Source of the DNA: Impatiens glandulifera | Lineage: Eukaryota; Streptophyta; Magnoliopsida; Ericales; Balsaminaceae | Assembly: GCF_907164915.1 (NCBI RefSeq) | Contig: NC_061862.1 | Location: forward strand, 33,419,522 to 33,483,521 | Direction of reading: 5' to 3' | Length of the DNA: 64,000 bases | Shown here: positions 21,721 to 33,464 of the stretch, piece after piece | Position numbering within the stretch: position 1 is the first letter of the stretch | Layout of the letters: each line of letters starts with the position of its first letter | Made by a program: the position numbers and the translations under genes | The notes under the pieces: generated by a model | Database searches by the model: none | What the model was told of the DNA's origin: nothing | Seen by the model: the letters and a program-made list of their open reading frames with translations, nothing else

Positions 21721-24371
21721 ATGGGTCGTGATTCTGCACTCTTCAACCACATTTTCCAAGTTGATTTCGAAGAAATTCGAACCAACGGTTCGACGGAGGC
21801 TAAACAAGTGCTGGAACTCATATTTGCCTCGGGTCTGGAGAACTTTCTAAATGGACCGTTCGTCATTTATCAAGACGCGGTCACTGAGTTTTTCCAGACC
21901 GCCGTACTCAATTTAGAAACCATATCCACAACGGTCGGTGGAACACCGTTTAAGGTTACAAATGAATAGGTTGCTGCAGCTCTCCGCCTACCGACATAAG
22001 AGAGTGACTTCACCGTGGACAAGAACGAAGACGAACTTCTTGCGGTTCGCTGTGCTGTAACGGACACTAACCAACCGATAGTGGTGTCCGGTAAGAAAAC
22101 AAACATGAAACCGGAATACAGGCCACTCTGTGAAATTCTCTCCAAATCGGTCCAAGGAAGAGGAGGCAACTACGACAGCCTAACTGGTTCAAAGATCGAG
22201 ATGCTAGCCGGTATAGTTATAGGCCTTCAAGTCAACTGGACCAAGGTTATTTTCTCTAACCTCTGTGAGATGGTGGATCCAACTTCAAAACGGTCTCGGG
22301 GATATGCCGTTCCACTCGGCAAACTGATGCGCCACTCCAATGTCGAAATCGGCCCAGGTGTTCTTATACCTTCCAGGAGGATAATAAGATCTACCCACTT
22401 CTGAAAACAGTGGCCTGATCGAGCAGAGCGAAGGCCTCAACCGCTAAACAATCATCCACTCGACCCAGGAAATCGCAGCCGAGGAAGAAGGCTCCAGCGA
22501 CAGAACAATCCGGAAGCAAGGCGGTTCCCACACATCCGGATCGGCCAATATTCAAGCCGACATCCCTAATCCGGAGGATTCCGCATCCAGCTCCAGCCGC
22601 ACCTAATCCAACGACAACGAGCAGAATCGGTCGGACAAGGGAAAAGGGAAGGTCGTCGATGAGGGAAATCTGGCCACAAATGTTGATGATGAATCCGGTT
22701 CAGCCAGACAACCAGAGGAGAAGGACTTGTCTCCCAAATAATAGAGCAGCTTTTAAAACAGGCTCATGTTGTGAGCAATGTTTACTATCAGTGGGCTCTC
22801 GAACGACAGGAAGTCGGTTATGCCGACATGTTACCAGAGTATCCCGCACATCAGAAATGGGAAAAACTGGTGGAAATGGAAAGGTCGATGTTCGACCTTA
22901 CAAAGACAAAGAGCGTTGTCACAACTCTTAGAAGAGGACAGATGGTTGAAACACATGCCCGGTTGAAAGAACTCACCGGCCACATCCTTCACCTTCAGGA
23001 ACAGAATGTCCCTGAAGAGGACAGAAACTATCTCGATGTTATAGTGCTGGAAATGTTAAAGGCAAGGAACATGAGCTAACCGATGAGATGACGCGGTTGG
23101 AATCGGAAGCCGGTCATCAAGAAACTTCAGACTTTTCAAGATCGCACCATGAAGATGATGACGGATCCAAATCCAATGGCGGTCCTAATCTAGAAGAGGC
23201 CGAGAATGTCCCTCCTCTACCGGAATCCACGGTCAACAGAATTGAAACCGAAATGGGTAATCCGCTCACCGATCGACCCGGGTCTCCACAAGCCGATAAA
23301 TCGCCAGTGCCTGCACTGACCGAGGACCATGTCAAGGATCTCATCGAGGAATTTTGTCAAGAGGCTATCATCCCGTGGCAGACTAAAATGAAAGAAAGAG
23401 CGAAGAAATCAAATCAGTTAATTCAGTCTACCGGTGAAAAGCTTAACTCTGCGATCCAACGGCTTACAGCCGTTGAAGAGAACTACGGCCTAACCGACTA
23501 ACTGATCAGCTCCACGATACATAGAACTACAACTCTGAAGGACGGTCTTGCTCAAACCGAACAGCGGCTCGGTTCAATGGATCAAAGGCTAACGACTCTT
23601 GAAGAGAGTCATAGTCATACCGCCCAACAACTTACGTCAACGGATCAAAGGTTGGCATCTCTTGAAGAGGGTCTGCTTCAATCCAGTATACAGGCCGGTT
23701 CAATGTCTCAAAGAATGGCAAAGCTTGAAGAAAAGCATGCCATGACCGAAGCATCCTTAAAAGCGGTCTCGAAACAGCTCGCAGAGATGATTGCGGCCAA
23801 GCTAGCGGCCGACGAGGCGCTTGAGAAAGAGAATGAGATCGCGACTCAAAAGATCCAAGAAGCTGAAGACGAGAACATGCGGATTCTGAAGGAAAGGGAA
23901 CAGGCGGATGCGGCCCTGGCCCAACATGTTCAGGTGGTAGAAAATGTTGCACCGGAACAAGCGGTACAAGCGAATGAGGACGCGGCTCGGCTAATTAAAC
24001 AACACTTAATAGAAAAAAATATCGCCGAAACAAATAAACAATAAAATCAGGCTGCTCCCTCAACCGGACCGGTAACTAGAAAGAGGAAGGCCACCAAGAA
24101 GACATCTGTTAAACGGACTCAACAGCTGTTCGCTGACATTGCTGAACCGACCAATGCTCCTCCAATCAACCCGGACTCACCAGATGTCGTAGAGGTTGAG
24201 GAAGAGGATGTACCGTTGAACAAAAGAGCGCGGTGTATCAATGTGTTACCACTCAGATCGGTCCCTTCACCAGCACAGGCTTCACCATTCACTGGCATCT
24301 CGGGCGGTCAAGCATCTTCCTCCGGACTTGATATCGATCCTTGCAATCCGGGAAAGAGAGTGATGGCTTAA
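21721..24371 (+). pseudogene. ORF3-3 of element B, long form with coiled coil
   Basis: This is the third paralogue and the only long one in B, about 880 codons. The N-terminal domain (MGRDSALFNHIFQVDFEEI, VTEFFQTAVLN, LQVNWTKVIFSNLCEMV) occupies 21721-22404. A middle region follows with 'NVYYQWALERQEVGYADML' near 22775. From about 23330 to 24020 is a strong coiled coil with repeated DQRL-TLEE and SQRM-KLEE phrases. The tail holds basic, nuclear-signal-like clusters RKRKATKKTSVKR and NKRAR. In-frame stops occur at 21967, 21997 and 22402, the frame changes near 23080, and further stops follow near 23499 and 24042. The partner and function are unknown. Confidence 0.8.
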
Positions 24372-24478
24372 TACTTCAAGAGATATATGCCTAAGGACAA
24401 AAAGAATAGGAAATAAATTTTCAATTATCTGTTTTCTATGTCAACTTTATTATATTTCCTACTTATATATATATAAAG

Positions 24479-24721
24479 TATTTTTGGAAACCGACCTACT
24501 TCTTACATGATTTTGATTATTTTAAATAAAATAATCAAAAATGGAGAAATTGATAAGATAAAATTTTCTTTTAAAGACCAAATTTTCCTCAAATTTTTCC
24601 AAAATTTTTCTAAAACTTTTTCCAAAAATCCGGCCAAACAAACTTTTAAAACAACCGGCCTACTTCTTACTTCTTAAATGATTTTGAATATTTTAAATAA
24701 AATAATCAAAAAGGGAGAAAT
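24479..24721 (+). repeat. duplicated 3' end of element B (two polypurine tracts)
   Basis: The block GATTTTGA(T/A)TATTTTAAATAAAATAATCAAAAA-GGGAGAAATTG occurs twice, ending near 24551 and near 24722. The first copy is followed by TGATAAGATAAAATT, resembling the LTR start TGTTAGATAAATT. The real LTR begins after the second copy. The stretch also holds TTTTTCCAAAA-type simple repeats. Confidence 0.75.
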
Positions 24722-26001
24722 TGTTAGATAAATTAGACCGGTTAAAATAAGAACTTAACAAAAACAAATTTTCTATGCAGGAACGGTCAAGAACCTTGAA
24801 CGGTCAAGAATTTGACCGGTCAAGAATCTAACCGATCAAGTAATCAAGACCGATTAAAAGAAGATGCGAATGATGCATCTGAAACCGGAAGTTATCCGGT
24901 TAACCTGAAGTTATGAACAACCGGTAGACATCCTAAACTGAAATGCAGTATTCAACCGAAAACCGACGAAGAGACTACTTAAAGAAAGAAGCCAAGATTA
25001 TCAAACTAAGTACAATCTACAAATTGGTGCAAACTAATACTTTGAGTATCTACGGAAGATGATACCAAAGGATCAGACTGTGAAATTTCCATATTCATTC
25101 AAGTCTGATGATACTTTGAAAGCTGCAGAAGATTGCCTGAAGAAACAGTTACCATTTTGGTACAAGTCGAAGGAGCAGCTTTCCAGATACAGGTAACTGG
25201 CCAACCGGCAATTACCATATTAAGTAAAAGACAAATCAGAGTCGGTCTGCTCCATGCATTGGAAGCTTAAACCACAATTAATGCAATGTTGAACCTCTGC
25301 TCAACCAATCAGATTCAAGGATTACCCTGAAGGTATCCGTTGAAGAAATGTGACCGTTGACACATTTCACCTACAAAAGAATGAGCTGAAGAGGAGTAAA
25401 AAGACACAACAAGTCACGATAATTCAGAGCTAACAACCCAAGTTACAAGTTACAAGTTGTGTTTATCTCTCAAAGACTAAAAAGATTAAGTGTGCATTTG
25501 AAGTGTTATTACGATCTCTATGAGAATTGTAAGAGTGATCATCGAGCAGTAAATAAGACTCAATCGTGTATTGTGTTTGTAAATTCCTTAGTGAATATCT
25601 TTCTCGCGATTTCGAGAAGAAGGGGTGACGTAGGAGTTTTTTCTCCGAACATCCATAAAAACCTGTGTCTTGCTCTTTACTTTGTACCGGTTCTGCTTTC
25701 TAACCGACTCACACTATTATAACCAAATTACATCATTTTAACCGATTTACTAAATCTCAAACCGACCTCATAATCTCCAAACCGATATTATCCAAAACCA
25801 TCTCCATTCATCATGTGTGTGTTGCTTCAACCTGAAACAAACCACTTCCGCACTTGAACTCAGTTCAAGGGTTTGTGACAGTTTGTGTAGTATTGAAACC
25901 CGGTGTTAATCTCTAACCGGATTAAACACCAACCGTTGAGTGTTGTCAGAAAAACCCAATCAGCCAGACCCCGGTCCGCCACCTCGACCTAGATCTTATC
26001 A
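24722..26001 (+). repeat. 3' LTR of element B (1,280 bp)
   Basis: The LTR runs from TGTTAGATAAATTAGACC to GACCTAGATCTTATCA. U3 has direct repeats of (A/C)CGGTCAAGAA(T/C) at about 24784-24845. Downstream are hairpin 1 at 25633-25646 (GGAG/CTCC), ATCCATAAAAACC, and the palindrome CTTGAACTCAGTTCAAG near 25853. TATTT follows as target duplication. Confidence 0.9.
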
Positions 26002-26006
26002 TATTT
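26002..26006 (+). other. target-site duplication of element B, right copy (TATTT)
   Basis: It is identical to 15077-15081. Only 21 bases separate it from the 5' LTR of element C. Confidence 0.9.
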
Positions 26007-26027
26007 TGTCTTAACGAATTCAAACGT

Positions 26028-28227
26028 TGTTGGGTCAAATTATTTTGACTAAGTGTTGAAATAATTTACCCACTGATATTTTGATGATAAAATAATTTAT
26101 GAGTTTTGATACAGGTGTATTGAGACAACATATTATTAGACTTGGATCTAATGATGGCCATTAGACCGATGTTGATTTTTATTCGCATAAAATTAGACGC
26201 ACAATCTAACTCATCGAAGTTAGCCGTGTAGTCTAATAGATGTAAAGAATTAGACGGATGGTCTAATGAATACACGGAATTAGACGTAAGTCTAATAGAA
26301 TTAGACGTACAGTCTAACTCATCGGAGTTAGACATGTAAGTCTAATAGATGTGTAAAGAATTAGACGGATGGTCTAATGAATACACGAAATTAGACGTAC
26401 AGTCTAACGCATCGGAGTTAGACGTGTAGTCTAATAGATGTAAAGAATTAGACGGATTGTCTAATAAATACACGGAATTAGACGTAAGTCTAATAGAATA
26501 AGACGTAAGTCTAATAGAATTAGACGTACAGTCTAACTCATCGGAGTTAGACGTGTAGTCTAATAGATGTAAAGAATTAGACGGATGGTCTAATGAATAC
26601 ACAGAATTAGACGTATAGTCCAACTCATCGGAGTTAGACATGTAGTCTAATAGATGTAAAGTATTAGACGGATAGTCTAATGAATACGCGGAATTAGACG
26701 TGAGTCTAATGAAATTAGACTTAGTTCTAATATATTTGGAATTAGACGTACAGTCTAACTCATCGGAGTTAGACGTGTAGTCTAATATATTTTTGTAATT
26801 AGATGGATAATCTAATTAGTGAAAGTTAGACGTGAGTCTAACTCCTTCAGACCAGTCTGAGGTAAAACTCGAATTAGACGTTCAGTCTAACTCAGTGGAG
26901 TTAGACGTGCCGGTCTAATGGTTATTTAATAATTAGACGGGTAGTCTAATTAGTGAAAGTTAGACGTGCATCTAACTCCTTCAGACAAGTATGAGGTAGA
27001 ACCGGAATTAGACGTGCAGTCTAACTCAGTGGAGTTAGAAGTGCCAGTCTAATGGTTATTGAATAATTAGATGGGTAGTCTAATTAGTGAAAGTTAGACG
27101 TGAGTCTAACTCCTTCAGACAAGTCTGAGGTAGAACCGGAATTAGACGTGGTAGTCTAACTCAGTGGAGTTAGACGTGGTAGTCTAACTCAGTGGAGTTA
27201 GACGTGCCAGTCTAATGGTTATTGTAATTAGACATGAGTCTAATTCTATTAGATCAGGCGGTCTAATAAATGTTTTTCCATTAGAAGGAGTTGACTTATT
27301 ACATTATACTTATTTTCACAAATCTGTCTAATTGAAATACGTTTAATGCTATGTTTAAGCAGTACGCTTGAATCTAACATTTCTCCTACCCACGTGCTAT
27401 AGCTGTACCCTACTTCTACTCCACCTTCTAGTGAAGATTAGTATAGCAGCTATATGCATCCAATAAAGGAATGCCACGTAAGAGAATTTTCCTTACATTA
27501 CCCGTTTTGCAGGTACATCCTTGATGGAATATTCGGCGCACTACCAGTTCGGTACGGCCACGATCCTTGTGCTCAGATCCTGCTGTGTACAATGGAGGCT
27601 TTCCAATGGAAGAGTGCCACGTATCATTTTTGAAGATTCGACCGTTACCTCCTGCTCAGTATTTAATCAATCCCAAGGACAACGGACAATCTGCCGAACG
27701 AACAAGCGATTATAAACGAACAAGCAATATGATTTTGCAGAGAGAGACTACTCAATCATCTTGCTTACTGAACTTATTCTGTGAAGCTTCTTTCTGATTG
27801 TACTGTGTGTGAATCGAGAGAGAGAGCTATAATCAAAACACCTTTAGCTGAGTGATATTCTTCATTTTGTAATTGAACAGAAAGTGTTCTGTTCAATAGT
27901 GAGCTAAGTGTGTGTAAACTGTATTTGATTCTCATCATATTATAGTGAATCCTTCCGGTGGTTAGAAGAATCGGTGACGTAGGAGAGTTTCTCCGAACAT
28001 CCATAAACAAACTGCTGTCTTCTTCATTTCTGTCATCTTTTCATATTTCATCTTGTGCTTCAAACCCAAGTAAATAATTCCTCCTTGAATCTATTTCAAG
28101 TGTTTACACAAGTTTGCATAGAATAGAAAGAGATATTAATCCCTAACAGAATTTCTATCAAATTGTTTTTCATAAGCCTTCATCCTTAGCCAGACCCCCG
28201 TCTCTAACGATAAATCCGATCCTATCA
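26028..28227 (+). repeat. 5' LTR of element C (2.2 kb)
   Basis: It runs from TGTTGGGTC to CGATCCTATCA and is followed by the primer site. It holds the TTAGAC array at 26186-27350, a TATTTAAT box near 27660, hairpin 1 at 27982-27994 and the CTTGAA-TTCAAG palindrome near 28083. The 76-codon reading MCSDPAVYNGGFPMEECH at 27567 is an LTR passage shared by copies, not a gene I can support. Confidence 0.95.
26186..27350 (+). repeat. TTAGAC/GTCTAA array, 5' LTR of C
   Basis: It has the same palindromic array type as LTR A. Units combine ATTAGACGTACAGTCTAAC, ATCGGAGTTAGACGTG and AGACGGATGGTCTAATG in the first half and the 130-bp higher-order unit in the second half. In-frame translation of the minus strand gives repetitive, meaningless peptides. 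Confidence 0.95.
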
Positions 28228-28229
28228 AT

Positions 28230-28241
28230 TGGTATCAGAGC
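28230..28241 (+). other. primer binding site of element C
   Basis: TGGTATCAGAGC lies two bases after the LTR. It is a perfect match to the 3' end complement of plant initiator tRNA-Met. Confidence 0.9.
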
Positions 28242-28276
28242 CTTGTTTCTATTCTCAAGCATCAAGAACCCAAAGC

Positions 28277-29455
28277 ATGTTTTGCATCAATAAAATTCCT
28301 CTTATGTCAAAGGACAACTGTGATCTGTGGATGATAAGAATGCAAGCTCACTTGGCCGCTATTGACTATGATATGTGGAGTGTTATCACCGATGGCCCCA
28401 TAAAGATTTCAAAGCCAAGAAGTGAGTGGAACACTGAAAATAAGGTGACCAACAACCTGGATAATGTTGCTAAGAACATTCTGTTCCAGTCACTCAACAC
28501 GAACATGTTCTGTGAGATTAAGTCATGTTCCACTGCAAAAGAAATATGGGATAAGCTCAACCAGATCCATGGAGTGAACTCTAAAGAAAAGAACAACCAG
28601 GAAGCATTCATTTGCAGTTAGAACAAGTCCAGATGGACTGACAGCGATTCGGAGGAGTCTCCTACCGAAAAAGAGAATGAAGCTGTAACATGTCTGATGG
28701 AAGATGACCAATCTAAGGTAAATGATATCTCTGCACCAGAATTTACAAACGAGGAGTTAACTAATGCACTCAATGAAATGGCTATTGAGTACAAGAAGTT
28801 AGCTAACTCTTTTTATGAAAGGAAAGCTAAATATGAATCAACTGTTTTCTCTTCAAAGCAAGAACCTGAATCAAATATTCTTGATAAAAACTTAACAGAG
28901 ATCTCATTTGAGAATGAGATGCTCAAAGAACAGATTCAAACTCTTTCATCCGAATACAAGAGACTGAACTATATTGTTAGTGCATGGACAAGATCAGGAG
29001 ATGATGTTAAATATCAGATCAACATGTTGAAACCTGCTAGATCTAGATCCGGTTTGGGATTTGACAGCAATGACCCTAATTTGTCCTGCAAAAAGTCAAA
29101 GACAAATGACAAACTTAAGCTAATAAGTTTTGTCAAAGGAAGTATGACTGACATTGAAACTGATCTTATTCATGAAGAAGTTGCTTTCAAAAATGAAATA
29201 GTTTATGTTCCACCGACTGTTAGTTGGCTTAAGAATAAGCTAGAAAAGGCTAATAAGTTGGGTAATCTAAAACCTGACTCTAAGTCAAGGTGTTTTAAAA
29301 GAAAATCTTCTTCAAAAGCTAAAGGATCAGTGGCTAGCAGAAAGTCGTCTACTAAGTCAAAAACATGCGCATTAATTACAACTCAAAATGGGAAATCCAT
29401 TAGAATAACTCAAATATGGATTCCTAAGAGACTGATTAATCGAGGACCCAATTAA
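28277..29455 (+). pseudogene. element C gag, internally deleted
   Basis: Gag starts at ATG 28277 (MFCINKIPLMSKDNCDLWMI) and shows MQAHLAAIDYDMWSVI and AKEIWDKLNQIHGVN, the UBN2-type gag core. After about 110 codons there is a TAG (28619-28621) and then, in the same frame, the C-terminal part (SDSEESPTEKENEAVTCLM, ENEMLKEQIQTLSSEYKRLN, FDSNDPNLSCKKS). Compared with element E about 200 residues, including the CCHC zinc knuckle, are deleted at that point. The frame ends with TAA 29453-29455 at the gag-protease junction (RGPN-stop-RWVPK). Gag would form the particle; this copy cannot. Confidence 0.85.
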
Positions 29456-30775
29456 AGGTGGGTACCAAAAGATTGTAAATATCTATTTATGTATGTACAA
29501 ATAAATGAAGGATTGGAGGAATCTGTATGGTATCTTGATAGCGGATGTTCTAGGCATATGACTGGAAACAGACGGCATCTCACTGATATATCAGACTGCT
29601 CTGGACCTAAGATCACTTTTGGTGATAACAAGAAGGGTAAGACCATGGGTAAGGGTAAGATTATCCATGGTAACCTAATTGTTAATGACGTACTACTTGT
29701 TGACAATTTGTGTTATAATTTAATCAGTATTAGTCAACTATGTGATAATGGTTTGTCAGTAGACTTTCAAACTCATGCATGTTTAGTTAAAGACGAAGAT
29801 GGAAATATTTTATTAACTGAAAGTAGAGTAGGAAACTCATATAAAATGAATTGGCAAAAAGAGACATCTGATCCTATGTGCATGATTGCCAAGAATGACC
29901 AGAAATGGTTATGGCATAAACGTTTGAACCATTTGAATTTTAAAACCATCAATAACATTTGTTCAAATAATTTAGTTATTGGTTTACCCAACCTTCAGTT
30001 TTCAAAGGACAAGATATGCACTGCTTGCCAGTTAGGCAAACAGGGGAGATCATCGTTCAAAAGCAAAGGGAAATTACAATCCAGCCGTACCCCAAGAACT
30101 TTTACATATGGATCTTTTTGGTCCAATTCCTGTAAAAAGTGTAGGAGGAATGAGATTTGCCTTAATTGTTATTGATGACTTTTCACGTTTTACATGGGTT
30201 GCATTCTTACCATCAAAAGATAAAACTACTGAAAATTTGATTAGAATATTTAGAGCAATTCAGAATCAGAAATCTCTAAATATCACATGTATTAGAAGTG
30301 ATCAGGGAACTGAATTCACTAACAGATACCTATCATCTTATCTTGAGGAGACTGGAATTAGGCACGATTTGTCTAGTGCTAGAACTCCACAGCAAAATGG
30401 CATTGCTGAGAGAAGAGTGAGAACTCTAAAGGAAGCAGCGAGATCCATGCTTGCTGAATCAGACGTCCCTCAGAGGTTCTGGGCGGAAGCCATTAGTACT
30501 GCTTGCTATACTCAAAACCGATCAATAATCAACAAACGTTTTGATAAAACTCCCTATGAACTGTATTATAGGAGAATTCCCACAGTTTCTTACTTTAAGA
30601 TATTTGGCTGTAAATGTTTTATCCATAACAATGGAAATGTTTATTTGACTGCTTTTGATGCTAAAGCAGATGAGGGATTCATGTTGGGATACTCATAAGT
30701 AAGCAAGGCTTACAGAGTATACAATAAAAGAACAGACTGTTGAAGAATCCCTTCATGTATTTTTGATGAGCCTGT
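29456..30775 (+). pseudogene. element C protease and integrase
   Basis: The protease active site WYLDSGCSRHMTGN is intact and in the same frame as gag beyond the TAA. The integrase zinc motif (WLWHKRLNHLNFK ... CTACQLGKQ) follows. The frame shifts near 30095. The catalytic core reads from 30108 with VIDDFSRFTWVAFL, IRSDQGTEFTN and QQNGIAERRVRTL, giving all three DDE residues. It continues with WAEAISTACYTQNRS and FGCKCFIHNN, ending at a TAA at 30696. Protease cuts the polyprotein and integrase inserts the cDNA. The copy is dead through the frameshift and stop. Confidence 0.92.
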
Positions 30776-32647
30776 TGAGAGAAAATCCAATGAACCCATT
30801 GATCTTGCTGACAGACTGCAAGCGGCTAGTCTTGAGTCTGTAAGTGAAGAAGAAGAAACCTTGGACAAGCGGATGGCTCTATCTGATCATGTGGCTGATC
30901 CGGTTGAAGCTCAACCAGATGTGCAAACTCCTGGTCAACAAGAAGTTGAGAGTTTGGATGTCGCGGTGTCACCGGTTCAGATGACCAATCCCCTTGGTTC
31001 CAACTTCAGATGGAACAGAAATCATCCACCAGAACTAATAATCGAAAATCCTTTTTCTCCTCGAAGGACAAGACGTCAACTGATGGATGAAATGGCCAAT
31101 TCTGCATTTATTTCTAAAATTGAACCAATGAAGATTGGTGAAGCTATAGTTGATCCAGATTGGATCAATGCTATGCAAGAGGAATTAAACCAATTTAATA
31201 GAAATAAAATGTGGTATCTTACTCCTAGACCAACTAACAAGTCAGTTATAGGAACTAGATGGGTCTTTAGAAACAAGCTTAGTGAAGATGGCTTAGTCAT
31301 TAGAAACAAAGATCGTCTAGTTGCTCAAGGATACAGACAAGAGCAAGGCATTGATTTTGATGAGTCTTTTGCATCGATTGCAAGACTAGAGGCAATCAGA
31401 ATCTTCCTAGCATATGCATCATTTAAGAACTTAAAGTCTTTCAAATGGATGTGAAAAGTGCATTTTTAAATGGAAAATTAAATGAGGAAGTATATGTTGA
31501 GCAACCCCCTGGTTTCATAGATCATGTTTTTCCTAATCATGTTTATAGGCTTAACAAAGCATTGTATGGTCTAAAACAAGCTCCTAGAGCTTGGTATGTC
31601 ACTCTAACCAATTTCTTGTTTGATCATGATTTTGTTGTTGGAACAGTGGATAAAACCCTGTTTAGATTTGCTAAAGATTCTCACATATAACTTGTTCAGA
31701 TATATGTTGATGACATTATCTTTGGGTCAACTAACCCCAAACTGTGTGAGAAATTTGCCAAGCTGATGTAGGATAGGTTTGAAATGAGCATGATGTGAGA
31801 ACTTACATTCTTCCTTGGGCTTCAGATCCGTCAGCTGGAAAACGGAACTCTCATCAACCAGGCCAAATACACCAAAGAACTGCTAAAAAAGTTTGGTTTG
31901 GAGAACTGCTCTGCAGCAGCTACTCCAATGAGTTCTTCAGTTAAATTGGACAAAGATGAAGGTGGCCAAAGTGTAGATATTACAGCATATAGAGGATTCA
32001 TCGGTTCCTTGCTATATGTAACTGCTAGCAGGCTAGACATTCAATTTGCCGTTGGTGTTTGTGGCAGATTTCAGGCTGATCCTAAACTCTCTTATTTTAC
32101 TACTGCTAAACATATTCTAAAATACTTGAAGGGAACTTAAAATGTGGGACTGTGGTATCCGAAGGATTCTAGTTTCAATTTAATTAGTTTCTCAGATGCA
32201 GATTTTGTAGGATGCAAAATTGATAGAAAAAGTACTAGTGGAACTTGCCAGTTCCTTGGAGATCGTCTAATCACATGGTTCAGCAAGAAGTAGACGTCAG
32301 TCGCAACGTCTACAGCAGAAGCAGAATATCTTGCAGCTGACAGTTGTTGCTCTCAAGTTTTGTGGATTCAACAACAGCTCAAAGACTATGGGATTGAGGC
32401 TGATGAATCTCCAATTTTCTGCGACAACACAATTGCTATCGCAATATCCTACAATCCGGTTCTGCATTCTCGGACAAAGCACATTGAAATCAGGCACCAT
32501 TTCATCCGAGAACACGTCAATCAGAAGCAAATCCATCTTGAACATGTTCCTACAGATCAACAAACTGCGGACATCTTCACGAAACCTCTTCCGGAAGCTA
32601 AGTTTTCTCACTTTAGAAACATGCTAGGTCTTGTTGATCTTGATTGA
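30776..32647 (+). pseudogene. element C reverse transcriptase and RNase H
   Basis: RT landmarks: [45 protein letters not shown], then a one-base frame change near 31445 into [31 protein letters not shown] and, after TAA at 31688, the catalytic [11 protein letters not shown]. Further stops occur at about 31768, 31796, 32138 and 32291. RNase H runs through SFSDADFVGCK, STAEAEYLAADSCC, FCDNTIAIAI, EIRHHFIREHV and TADIFTKPLPEAKF to TGA at 32645. The full domain order is present but inactivated. Confidence 0.92.
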
Positions 32648-33464
32648 TGTAATTGTGTGCATAAACTAAGGGGGAACATATCGTTCAAAACGCAACTGAA
32701 CAGATATGAAAGACGGAGGTCTCAACCGGTCCTAAGGATTCAGAGTTTGAGAAACACAACCACTTAGACGAACATTTATCTTAGTAGTTTCACCTTTATA
32801 TGAAATCACTGTCTTGGTTAATTTAACCTGCTTGGTTAGACGGATGCGTCTAATAGACGGACACGTCTAATAGACGGATGCGTCTAATAGACGGACACGT
32901 CTAATAGACGTTAGACATTTTTACGTCATGAGCAAGAGGATGCTCACGTCTAATCAAACACGCGTGTCTCACATGCTGTTATAGCATAATTAGATGTACA
33001 CGTCTAATAGACTGATTTTCAAAAAGAAGTTGAAAATGTGAAAAGGAGAATAAAACGTCTAACTACTAGTGTAATTGGACTCTTCATCTTCTGGCTTTTC
33101 GGATAGCTATCTTTTAATGATGTCTGTTTGAGTCCTTTTTCCCGCCGAAAAATAAAATCAGTCATTCCTCAAAAGAATTGAAGACGCGTGTCTCTCAATA
33201 TGCAAGAAATGACTAATATTTCTGACATCTTTTGCTTGTACACTTAGTATTAAACATTCTGTTTCATGCTAACAATAAATGTTGTGTATATTGGGAACTG
33301 TCTTTTGAAATTCTTGACGGTAGGAGCAATTATTAGTTTTCTTCTTCATGATTAAGATCCCAATATTAATAGGTTCGTTCACTCTAAAAGGTTAGAAGAT
33401 CCTTGAAATCCCTCTTTCTCTCTTTAGAAGTAGAATCTCTCAAACCCTTGTTCATCAAATCTAA
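32648..33464 (+). other. pol-ORF3 spacer of element C with TTAGACG motifs
   Basis: At 32835-32925 the inverted motif repeats almost perfectly: CGGATGCGTCTAATAGA and CGGACACGTCTAATAGA alternate twice. More motifs follow near 32945-33065. ORF3 begins at 33465. This is the same layout as A (443-1213) and E (48880-49630). Confidence 0.7.

Larger units (their letters stand above)
15082..26001 (+). mobile_element. copia element B (SIRE/Maximus-like) with three ORF3 genes
   Basis: The 10.9-kb element is bounded by LTR ends TGTTAGATAAATT and ATCTTATCA and by the 5-bp duplication TATTT. Order: truncated 5' LTR, tail of gag, protease-integrase, RT-RNase H, ORF3-1, ORF3-2, ORF3-3, polypurine tract, 3' LTR. 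Most of the 5' LTR, the primer site and most of gag are deleted. All genes but ORF3-1 are broken. A, C, E and H belong to a related group with a different LTR. Confidence 0.9.

Noticed and set aside
26066..26641. Minus-strand frames translating to LTSNSVYSLDHPSNSLHLL-type repeats (also 34541-35137, 45050-45274, 53274-53498)
   Set aside because: They are translations of the TTAGAC arrays. The period keeps the frame open by chance and the peptides have no independent conservation.
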